Part shown: positions 17,560-23,890 of the stretch, in pieces | Numbering within the stretch: the stretch's first letter is position 1 | Layout: every line of letters starts with the position of its first letter | Origin: Achromobacter insolitus | GTDB taxonomy: Bacteria > Pseudomonadota > Gammaproteobacteria > Burkholderiales > Burkholderiaceae_B | DNA: 64,000 bases | Direction of reading: 5' to 3' | NCBI RefSeq assembly: GCF_002209555.1 | Contig: NZ_NJIF01000005.1 | Location: 186,001 to 250,000 of the forward strand | Notes under the pieces: generated by a model | The model's input: the letters and a program-made list of their open reading frames with translations, nothing else | The model's database searches: none | What the model was told of the DNA's origin: nothing | Program-made: the position numbers and the translations under genes

Positions 17560-17647
17560 AACAGGAGAGTGCATGCGTCTGCACAAAGGTAACGGACACG
17601 ACGCTGACCGCACAGCCATATACTGCAAAGGTATGCGGGAGCGCCTA

Positions 17648-17755
17648 ATGTGCAGCCACTATCAGACCTTGAAGGATGCCGAAAAGCTGCTGAAGCGGTT
17701 CGGCGCGCATGCGCCCGAGCGACCATACGCCTATGACATGCACAAAGGCTATAGT
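17648..17755 (+). pseudogene. SRAP (HMCES/YedK-like) gene, 5' fragment only
   Basis: The frame begins MCSHYQTLKDAEKLLKRFGA and continues to YAYDMHKGY. This matches the N-terminus of the SOS-response-associated peptidase family, where Cys2 (exposed after Met removal) forms a DNA-protein crosslink at abasic sites. GGGAG stands six bases upstream of the ATG. After about 35 residues the similarity stops abruptly and the frame reads into antisense terminase sequence, so the catalytic Glu and His are missing. The exact end is uncertain by about 10 bp. Confidence 0.75.
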
Positions 17756-17770
17756 CAATCGTCTTTGACC
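17740..17770. other. Deletion junction inside the prophage
   Basis: SRAP similarity on the plus strand ends near 17750 and large-terminase similarity on the minus strand begins near 17755. Two unrelated, oppositely oriented genes truncated at the same point indicate a single deletion that joined them. The missing segment would have held the terminase nuclease domain, portal, capsid, tail and lysis genes. Confidence 0.75.
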
Positions 17771-18800
17771 GACCCAGGCCAGGATTCGCCTTTACCCACA
17801 CCTCCTCATCAAAAGGGTCATCACCGGAGTCGAGCGTATAGACGTAGCCGAAGAAGCTGTCATCCTCCCGCTCGCCTCGAAGTACCGAGATAAGGTACGA
17901 ACGCACCTCTGTGCAAATGCCGTCGAGGATAAAGCCCGCCGTCGTGATCGCCGACAACAATGGCTGCTCGCGCGCGCCAAATCCCGACTCGAGCACGTCC
18001 CACTGCTCCCGCGATCGCTGCGCGTGCAGCTCGTCGTACAGCACGGCTGAAGGGTTAAAGCCGTCCTGGGCGTCCGCGTTGCTGGCTATTGGCTTGAACA
18101 CGGACGCGCCCGCTTCGATGCGCTCTTGGTTTTGCCCCTCGAAGATCCGGAATGAGCGTTTCACGCCCGCCGACTTCCTCGCCCAACGCCGGAAGTTCTC
18201 GAACGCTGGCCGAAAGACCGTCATAGCCTGCTCGCGCGTGGTTGCGACGGCATAGACTTCCGCGCCGGGCTCCCCATCCATCATGAACAGGTACGCACCC
18301 TGGGGAGCCTTCCACGTTGACTTGCCGTTCTTCCGCGCGACCTCCTCATACGCACGAGTAAACCGCCGAAGTCCGGTGCCAGCCCGGCGCCAACCGTACA
18401 GCACTGCGGTCCAGAACTTTTGCCATGGGTCCAACAGAATCGGCTGACCGGCGAGTCGCCCCTTCACATGCACGAAGTACTTTTCGATGTACTCGATCAT
18501 GTGCCAGGCGTGAGACGGACTGAAGTACAGATTTCGCTTTGCAGACGTCTGCAAATCACGGTAATGCCGCTCGACGGCAAGCATCACGAGTTCACCAACC
18601 ACCAACTCGCCGCGCAGGACGGGCACGCCATACTCTCGATCCCAAACCTCCCACGCATCCTCTGGCGGGATGAGCTTTAGGCGGCGCTTGGGCGGCTTCG
18701 GCCGTGTGCGACGAGATCGCCGAACAGGTCGTCCTGGCCGCCCTCCCCGATCTTGCTCTCCTTGAGCCGCGCCTCGACTTGAGACATTACCGTCATACAT
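17755..18800 (-). pseudogene. Phage terminase large subunit, nuclease domain deleted
   Basis: The surviving ~345 residues are the HK97/Terl_1-type packaging ATPase: 'YFSPSHAWHMIEYIEKYFVHVKGRLAGQPILLDPWQKF', Walker A-like 'EVARKNGKST', Walker B 'AVLYDELHAQ', and coupling region 'LLSAITTAGF'. Similarity ends at 'VKANPGLGRSKTIDY', just before the C-terminal RNase H-like nuclease would start; the remaining frame to 17376 is read-through of unrelated DNA. The ATG at 18800 gives a 124-bp overlap with the small subunit gene, so the true start may lie further in. It cannot be functional for packaging. Confidence 0.85.
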
Positions 18801-19162
18801 GCTTCAGGCAGATCCCGTTTGAGTTGCTCGGCGCCCTTGCGCTCGTTGTAGCTATGCGGCAGCTCGTATCGGTTGCCCTCCTTGGAGGTCGCATAGCGCC
18901 CCACGGTTTCGCATAGGGCGCGGTCCTGTGCCCAAGCTCGGATGCAATCGACAAGCAGCGTCAACTGCATGGCCGCAGCGGTGATATCCCGCTTGCTGCC
19001 AATCAGCTGATCGCACAACCAGATGTAGATGCGACGCCATTCATCATCGACCTTGATCGACGGCGGCGGCATCGGCAGATCAATCCCGAACTTTGCCGAC
19101 CGCCAAGGGGCAGCGCCTCCCCCGCCTTGGATGACCCCCAACGGAGGCTTTCTCTGGTCCAT
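18677..19162 (-). CDS. Phage terminase small subunit, P27 family
   Basis: A 161-residue protein starting MDQRKPPLGVIQGGGGAAPW, with 'EWRRIYIWLCDQLIGSKRDITAAAMQLTLLVDCIRAWAQ' forming the helical DNA-recognition part and 'ETVGRYATSKEGNRYELPHSYNERKGAEQLKRDLPEACMTVMSQVEARLK' the oligomerisation part, as in P27-like small terminases. It would bind the packaging site and recruit the large subunit. It appears intact, although its partner is truncated. It overlaps the large subunit gene. Confidence 0.85.
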   Translation of the reverse strand: MDQRKPPLGVIQGGGGAAPWRSAKFGIDLPMPPPSIKVDDEWRRIYIWLCDQLIGSKRDITAAAMQLTLLVDCIRAWAQDRALCETVGRYATSKEGNRYELPHSYNERKGAEQLKRDLPEACMTVMSQVEARLKESKIGEGGQDDLFGDLVAHGRSRPSAA

Positions 19163-19389
19163 CGTGACTCCAAAAATGAATGAGGGGCCACGCGAGTCGA
19201 GTGCTGCGATTTCGATGCGTCAGAGGGGCTTCTATTTCACCCCTCCCCCCCTTTTCCGAACCTTTCCCATAAAAATTCAGCTGGGCGCTCGGTCCCGACG
19301 CGTTTCGCCGTGACTTTTGCCCCCCCCTGCCCCCCCTGCAAACCGGTCCAATCTGTTACAACGACCTTTTTTTGACAGAGGAGAACCGC
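19163..19389. other. Non-coding region upstream of the small terminase; possible cos/pac region
   Basis: No gene is seen in these 227 bp. The strand has unusual C-runs (for example near 19245-19252 and two runs of seven to eight C around 19320-19338). In HK97-like phages the cos site lies just upstream of the small terminase gene, so this is the natural place for it, but I cannot identify the cleavage site itself. It also contains the promoter of the plus-strand small gene at 19390. Confidence 0.4.
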
Positions 19390-19569
19390 ATGGCCCGCGA
19401 CGTAATCGACGTCATCAACGAACAGAAGGGACAACTGCTCAACTTGCAGTGTCTGACCTCCGCAATCGTTCGCGCCCTGCCTCCCGAAGGAAGAGAGGCT
19501 GTACGTCATTGCCTTAACGAAGAGCTTGAAGCCGCACGCACTATGCCCCTCGCGTCGCCGGCACCGTAG
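19390..19569 (+). CDS. Small phage-borne hypothetical protein
   Basis: 59 residues, MARDVIDVINEQKGQLLNLQ..., predicted almost fully helical. AGAGGAG precedes the ATG by six bases. It is the only plus-strand gene within the leftward late block, so it probably has its own promoter, as typical 'moron' genes do. Its 3' end overlaps the minus-strand hypothetical gene by about 28 bp. No function can be assigned. Confidence 0.6.
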   Translation: MARDVIDVINEQKGQLLNLQCLTSAIVRALPPEGREAVRHCLNEELEAARTMPLASPAP

Positions 19570-19837
19570 TCGGTTGGCAAGAGCTTTGAAATGCATGCTG
19601 CCAGCACGGCGGATTACCTAGCCAGCCTCCCATAACTGCAACCCCATAGAGTTCTTTTCTTGCGTCGATAGCACCAAGATCGGACTGGGCTGCGTGCCGG
19701 CTGTTCAGCCCCGCGGCCAGCTCGGACGTTGACAACGGCACACGCTCCGTTTTGCTTACCATGACGATCGATCTCCTAATGCCTGACGTTCGACGACCCA
19801 TCCCGGGCCGCCCCGCCGTTTGATGGGCTACAGGCAT
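19541..19837 (-). CDS. Hypothetical phage protein
   Basis: 98 residues from the ATG at 19837 (MPVAHQTAGRPG...). A shorter product from the ATG at 19762 (MVSKTERVPLSTSELAAGL) has AGGAG upstream and may be the real one. No domain is recognised. The DNA before the 19837 start is a diverged copy of the leader of the HNH gene, including the identical first codons ATGCCTGTAGC, which suggests module duplication. Confidence 0.4.
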   Translation of the reverse strand: MPVAHQTAGRPGMGRRTSGIRRSIVMVSKTERVPLSTSELAAGLNSRHAAQSDLGAIDARKELYGVAVMGGWLGNPPCWQHAFQSSCQPTTVPATRGA

Positions 19838-19924
19838 GAATGCACCAAAAGAAAAAGCCCAGCATGTGGACCGGGCCTTTGGTTTCAGAGCGCTTTGCCG
19901 CAAGCTCCGCAGGAATGTGGCGAA
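19827..19924. repeat. Direct repeat, copy 1 (leader duplicated at 21173-21271)
   Basis: About 98 bp that align with 21173-21271 at roughly 80% identity by eye. The shared parts are the start codon region, an imperfect GC-rich hairpin followed on the minus strand by a T-run, and the perfect word GCAAGCTCCGCAGGAATGT. The two copies bracket the membrane-protein and HNH genes. Confidence 0.75.
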
Positions 19925-19962
19925 CTATGCGCTAATAGCTTCGCGTCATTTAATTCCAACTT

Positions 19963-20688
19963 TTAGGCGATCTCCGCCAAATCGCACCTGTAGTGATACG
20001 TCTGCCCTTTCTCAGTATCCACGACAGTCGGGGTCACTACATTGGCTCTTGGAGCGCTGTCGACTCGTTTGCTCCAACGAAGGGTAAGGGGAATCAAAAG
20101 GTCGACTCGATGCATCCTACCCATTGCAAGCGCCACGCAAAGCAGCAGCTCGGCGATGTTTACGAATGCCTCACCACAAATCGCAAATACTTTTTCTTCT
20201 TCTCCCTGTTCCAGGCTTTCCACACCTAGGGCGAACATTTCCAGCTCATTCATCGCTGCTGTGACCGCTACGAACGCCATATAAATCGGATCTGATTTTT
20301 TCCTCTCGATCGACTCATCAAGATCGAGAGGAAAACTTACGCTGAGAATCGAACCACTTTTCGAATATTCAAAAATTTCGCCACCGAGAGCGTCGTAGAC
20401 CTTTTCACTTGCTTCCCGAGCGTTGGGCAGTACGCGGGAAATGAAGTCATTGACCAGCGCGAACCTAATTTGGACCTTCTGAACTTCGAGCCGGCGTCGT
20501 TCAATTTCTCTGGTCAAGCGCAAGCTATCCTGCGCAATATGCACCTGCCGTAACGCGTAGACCGCCCCAGCAAGTAACAGTGGTCCCGCCGCTATAAAGT
20601 AAATAGCTTCAAGAAAATTCTTCCATAGCGCAAGATGGCTAGTTGCCTGCGCAAGCCAGACTGTGAACTCCGCCTTCAGATAATCCAT
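19963..20688 (-). CDS. Membrane-anchored protein with cytosolic domain (prophage cargo)
   Basis: 241 residues from the ATG at 20686-20688, preceded by GGAGA. One hydrophobic helix (about residues 27-46, 'IYFIAAGPLLLAGAVYALRQV') is followed by a charged coiled-coil-like stretch ('AQDSLRLTREIERRRLEVQKVQIRFALVNDFI') and a soluble domain. This architecture recurs in prophage and defence-island proteins of unknown function. The gene is more AT-rich than its neighbours and is flanked, with the HNH gene, by direct repeats, which supports recent acquisition. The family is not firmly recognised. Confidence 0.7.
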   Translation of the reverse strand: MDYLKAEFTVWLAQATSHLALWKNFLEAIYFIAAGPLLLAGAVYALRQVHIAQDSLRLTREIERRRLEVQKVQIRFALVNDFISRVLPNAREASEKVYDALGGEIFEYSKSGSILSVSFPLDLDESIERKKSDPIYMAFVAVTAAMNELEMFALGVESLEQGEEEKVFAICGEAFVNIAELLLCVALAMGRMHRVDLLIPLTLRWSKRVDSAPRANVVTPTVVDTEKGQTYHYRCDLAEIA

Positions 20689-20761
20689 AGGGTCTCCAAC
20701 CGCAAGAGACGCGATTTTAGCTAGATCTCTGCCTTCCCTTGCATGTCGGTTTCGACGATCC

Positions 20762-21184
20762 TCACCGCCGTCGATTGCCGAACGCGCCATCGTCCCGCGC
20801 CGTCTTGCGCGAGTGGCAGCGCCAGCACAGCGGCTGCCAGTTGGCGCGATCCCAGAACAGGGCGCGGGCCGCAGCTATGCGGTCCGCATCTCCCGAGGCC
20901 AGCGCCTCCGCCAGCCGGTGTGGCACGATGTGGTCAGTAACCTCTGCGGCAGTCACCCGGCCCCGTGCGGAGCATGCACAACACAACGGGTTGTTTCGCA
21001 GAAAGCCCTGGCTGGTCTTCGCCCAGCGATGACCGTACCCCCGGCTGGCGGCACTTCCGCGCTCGCGATCTTTTTCGCGGGCGGCCTCCTGCTGGGCTGG
21101 CGCATGCCGCTCGCAATAGCCGCCGCCGCGCACGAGCGCTGCACACCCCGGATGCAGGCAAGGACGAGGACGAGCTACAGGCAT
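20762..21184 (-). CDS. HNH endonuclease (terminase-associated type)
   Basis: 140 residues from the ATG at 21182-21184. An N-terminal zinc-finger-like 'CLHPGCAALVRGGGYCERH' is followed by the HNH core: 'NPLCCACSARGRVTAAEVTDHIVPH' and 'NWQPLCWRCHSRKT'. In HK97-type phages an HNH protein next to the terminase genes is needed for cos cleavage, and this gene is in the same leftward unit as the terminases. Two intervening genes separate it from them, probably through insertion. All metal and catalytic residues look present. Confidence 0.88.
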   Translation of the reverse strand: MPVARPRPCLHPGCAALVRGGGYCERHAPAQQEAAREKDRERGSAASRGYGHRWAKTSQGFLRNNPLCCACSARGRVTAAEVTDHIVPHRLAEALASGDADRIAAARALFWDRANWQPLCWRCHSRKTARDDGAFGNRRR

Positions 21185-21271
21185 GGAAGCACCAATAGAA
21201 AAGGCCCGGCGTGAGGGCCGGGCCTTGATGGTGGAGCGCTTATGTCGCAAGCTCCGCAGGAATGTAGCGAA
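21173..21271. repeat. Direct repeat, copy 2
   Basis: This copy contains a perfect 10-bp stem (21201-21210 with 21217-21226) followed on the minus strand by TTTTC, so it should terminate transcription arriving from the antiterminator/replication genes. The HNH start codon is 17 bp beyond the hairpin. A Q-like antiterminator could let polymerase pass here. Confidence 0.7.
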
Positions 21272-21302
21272 TTCTAGGGGGGCTCAGGCTACCTCATCTA
21301 AT

Positions 21303-21686
21303 TCAAAGTGTTACCGAAGCACGCCGGGCCAGATCGCGGCGCCTACTAAACCACTCGTCAATGCGCTTGTCGGCATGGGCCAGCCGCCTCTGCAACGTTA
21401 TCTTCGATATGCCTATCTCTTGCGCAATGCCCTCCATCGTGCCCTCGGACGTGTGCCAAACGAGAACAGCGTCCTTAAGCTCCTTCGGCAGGCCAGCCAC
21501 AGCCCTATCTGTGATCTCGCACTCCAGACTATCCACCGGCACATAGCTGCGCTTAGCACCTCCCCCCACCGCGTCCGCAAGTTGGGCCAACACAGAGCCG
21601 CCGAGCCGAGCAGTGCCCAATAGCACCCAACGGCCCCATTGGTCGAGGCGCTCCCGGACCCATGGAATGCGCTGAATCTCGCTCAT
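21303..21686 (-). CDS. Q-like phage antiterminator / sigma-region-4-like protein
   Basis: A 127-residue protein. The N-terminal 'WVRERLDQWGRWVLLG' and the later 'ITDRAVAGLPKELKDAVLVWHTSEGTMEGIAQEIGISKITLQRRLAHADKRIDEWF' match phage antitermination protein Q-type regulators: a conserved W-x-x-W-x-R/G start, then a helix-turn-helix. Such proteins switch on late genes. It lies upstream of the terminase block, whose leader contains hairpins it could override. Its start overlaps the stop of the preceding replication gene by four bases. Confidence 0.75.
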   Translation of the reverse strand: MSEIQRIPWVRERLDQWGRWVLLGTARLGGSVLAQLADAVGGGAKRSYVPVDSLECEITDRAVAGLPKELKDAVLVWHTSEGTMEGIAQEIGISKITLQRRLAHADKRIDEWFSRRRDLARRASVTL

Positions 21687-22159
21687 CTTTGCGCCCCTCC
21701 GAAACGATCCCTCTCCGCGATCGCTTGCTGTATCCGCGCCCGGTACTGCTCAGAAGTTTCGCCGGGGCGAGCGGAGCCCACCCCGACCTCACGGCCCTTT
21801 TGATCCATCATCACATGGGACGTCCACCAGACGGGCTCCGTCGGAGCCTGTCGCTCGGGACGCGGCGCCGGGATAATCACGTCATCTTTCCAGCGCTCCC
21901 CGTTGATCCAGGTTGCCGGATGCGGAATAAATTCCGTGGCGGTGCGCGCTGCCTTCCAGTAGGCGAGGTGATTGGGCAAGACATGCAGCACCGCTCGCCG
22001 ATCCGCCGCTCGTAATTTCGCCCACGCCCGCTCAGCGGCCTTCTTTGCGGTCCTGCGGGGCCACTGTGCCCAAAATGTGGAAAAGTCTGGTCCAACGTGG
22101 CCTTTTGGGGACGCGCCGTGCGCGAAATTTTCTTGCATGCTCAGAATTAGCTCTGTCAT
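21683..22159 (-). CDS. Phage replication protein (C-terminal helicase-loader-like domain)
   Basis: 158 residues from the ATG at 22157-22159, with AGGTG six bases upstream. The conserved part is 'FSTFWAQWPRRTAKKAAERAWAKLRAADRRAVLHVLPNHLAYWKAARTATEFIPHPATWINGERW', a helical domain found at the C-terminus of many phage replication initiators. The N-terminal DNA-binding domain that usually precedes it is missing, so the gene may be a naturally short form or a remnant. It heads the leftward operon with the Q-like gene. Confidence 0.75.
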   Translation of the reverse strand: MTELILSMQENFAHGASPKGHVGPDFSTFWAQWPRRTAKKAAERAWAKLRAADRRAVLHVLPNHLAYWKAARTATEFIPHPATWINGERWKDDVIIPAPRPERQAPTEPVWWTSHVMMDQKGREVGVGSARPGETSEQYRARIQQAIAERDRFGGAQR

Positions 22160-22174
22160 GAAACACCTATGCAC

Positions 22175-22577
22175 ATGTGGAGTTACGGCCTTGCTTCGTT
22201 GGTGAGATGGGTGCGATGGGCAGAGCTCCCCCTAGCCCGTTGTGGATAACGGGAGCAATGCCCACCCTTGCATTGCCTCGCCGGAGCCGACGGTATGCAT
22301 CAGGGCGTCCTGGCGGATGTACGCCCCAGGACTCGACCAGACTGTCAGCACCCGTACCGGCACTCCTACCCGCGCTCTAGTCTTTCGCACCCACGCTGCC
22401 CCTCGGGTTCGGTTTGGGGCATTGCACCCAGGGATAACCGCGTATCTAGCCTCTTCGTCCCTGAGCCTCGTGCGCTTACGGCGGCTGACTCTGCTTCTTG
22501 ATGTGCATAACTTCTCCGTGACGCCAGAAAGGCGCGAGTGAAGGATCCCGACGCCCAGCGGCGTCGAACCTTGATGG
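22175..22577. other. Prophage control region without a recognisable repressor
   Basis: This ~400-bp gap separates the leftward replication/late operon from the rightward early operon, where a lambdoid phage keeps its repressor and Cro genes. I find no helix-turn-helix protein in any frame, only low-quality open frames. Divergent promoters must lie here. The lack of a CI-like gene suggests that it has been lost or that another protein does the job. Confidence 0.45.
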
Positions 22578-22910
22578 ATGGTTTCGTGGCAGCGCGACCA
22601 AGTACGCATGCGAACGCCCGTCGACGGTCTCCAACACAGCGATGACGTCGTGGTCGGGCGTGTCGATGCACGCCTGACCATCACGAACGACCAACGTCTG
22701 CTTGCCGCCGACGACGAGCGTCGCGAACGCATGATCGCGCGCGCTTGCACCCCACGCGGCAAGCTCTGGCGCGAGCCCAGCACCGGCACGTATGCGTGCA
22801 TCTATACGAATCCGGACGGCGAGGCGATCGTGCAGGCCATACCAGACGCGCCCTACCTGGACGCGTGGGAGCCAGCCGGCGGCAACCAGCTCGTAGCAGC
22901 CCGCAGGTGA
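22578..22910 (+). CDS. Hypothetical phage early protein
   Basis: 110 residues ending 'TPRGKLWREPSTGTYACIYTNPDGEAIVQAIPDAPYLDAWEPAGGNQLVAARR', a chain with good secondary-structure periodicity and GC-rich third positions in its second half. It fits as the first gene of the rightward early operon, ending six bases before the next start. A longer open frame exists on the opposite strand (22476-22967), so the strand assignment is not certain. Function unknown. Confidence 0.45.
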   Translation: MVSWQRDQVRMRTPVDGLQHSDDVVVGRVDARLTITNDQRLLAADDERRERMIARACTPRGKLWREPSTGTYACIYTNPDGEAIVQAIPDAPYLDAWEPAGGNQLVAARR

Positions 22911-22916
22911 TTCCAA

Positions 22917-23134
22917 TGCGATCGCAACCCAGCCGGGATGACCTGTTGCTCGCACTTCGCAAAACACGGTGCGCGTACGACCTCGATACAGCCATGTCTA
23001 TCCCCGCCCTCGCGATCGCCCTAACTAACACGGCGGAGGCGTTGGCCCGCCGCAGAGCAGCCCCGATCAGGGACCAGCTCAAGCGCTATCTCGGCAGGGC
23101 CGACTGGCGCTCCATCGCCGCCAATGACGACTAG
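22917..23134 (+). CDS. Small phage early protein
   Basis: 72 residues: MRSQPSRDDLLLALRKTRCAYDLDTAMSIPALAIALTNTAEALARRRAAPIRDQLKRYLG..., a helical, basic protein. AGGTG stands about six bases before the ATG, and the gene follows the previous stop closely, so it is probably part of the early operon. The family is not recognised. Confidence 0.6.
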
Positions 23135-23148
23135 ACCAGGATCGAACC

Positions 23149-23667
23149 ATGACAACCAGCTATTCCGATCAAATCCTGCAGGCGCTCGCGAAGCACGGCC
23201 GCCTCAACTGCCAGCAGTTGGCGAACAAGATCAGCCACGACTCGAAGAAAACGACGCAGCTGGTGAGCTTCATGCGCACGAACAAGAAGGTTAAAACGGA
23301 CGGCCAGATTGACGGGCTGGCGGCATACAGCCTCACCGATCTTGGGCGTTCACTCGTTCCAGTCAAGGCTCCGCGCGTCGAACTGAGCCCAACCGCGCCG
23401 AGCAGCTTGGATGACCTCGCCGACGCCCAGTTGCGCCCGGTCAGACCGTCGGGAACTGAGCCCCAATCGTCCGCCGCCTGGGATATGTACTCACGCGCGA
23501 AGCGAGATTCGCTGCGCCAGGTCGAGCAGTCGGGGCCGGCATTCGGCTTGTTGAACACCCGCGAGTTTCTGATCATGTTCGAGGGGCACATGATCAAGAT
23601 CCCCGCCGAGAACGTGCCGGCCATGCGCGCGCAGCTCAACACGCCTGCCGCAGGGGCATTCCAATGA
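23149..23667 (+). CDS. Phage protein with N-terminal winged-helix
   Basis: A 172-residue protein. Residues 1-65 ('SDQILQALAKHGRLNCQQLANKISHDSKKTTQLVSFMRTNKKVKTDGQIDGLAAYSLTDLG') form a MarR/ArsR-like winged helix; the central part is Pro/Ser-rich and the C-terminus ('FLIMFEGHMIKIPAENVPAMRAQL') is compact. It may regulate the early operon or replication. It overlaps the next start by ATGA, implying translational coupling. The function is otherwise unknown. Confidence 0.7.
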   Translation: MTTSYSDQILQALAKHGRLNCQQLANKISHDSKKTTQLVSFMRTNKKVKTDGQIDGLAAYSLTDLGRSLVPVKAPRVELSPTAPSSLDDLADAQLRPVRPSGTEPQSSAAWDMYSRAKRDSLRQVEQSGPAFGLLNTREFLIMFEGHMIKIPAENVPAMRAQLNTPAAGAFQ

Positions 23668-23882
23668 CCGCCCGCCCGAACGAACTGCGGGGCCAGGCCA
23701 AGCGGCAAATCTCCGCTGCCCGCTCCTTTCTCGCATCGCTGCAGACGCTCGCGCTGCGCTCCGGCACCGCCGCCCATGATCGCGACGAGCTCGCCCAGCA
23801 ACTGCAGCGCCTCGAGGCCGAAACCGAAGGCCTCGCCCGCATCGTCTACGCCGGCACCACGCCGGCCAACTCGCAAGCGTAG
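23664..23882 (+). CDS. Small coiled-coil phage protein
   Basis: 72 residues, mostly helical (MTARPNELRGQAKRQISAARSFLASLQTLALR...DELAQQLQRLEAETEGLARIVYAG), with a heptad-like Leu pattern. The ATG overlaps the previous stop (ATGA), and the ParB-like gene follows eight bases after its stop. It is part of the early operon and its function is unknown. Confidence 0.65.
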   Translation: MTARPNELRGQAKRQISAARSFLASLQTLALRSGTAAHDRDELAQQLQRLEAETEGLARIVYAGTTPANSQA

Positions 23883-23890
23883 GACACGCC

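Noticed and set aside
17376-17754. The terminase frame continuing leftward to 17376
   Set aside because: The frame stays open by chance, but the residues after 'SKTIDY' no longer resemble a terminase and run antisense to the SRAP fragment and the end of the ATPase gene.
22476-22967. A 163-codon minus-strand frame inside the prophage early region
   Set aside because: It looks moderately protein-like, but it opposes the closely packed rightward operon, and I saw no strong ribosome site. I kept the plus-strand frame (22578-22910) at low confidence.
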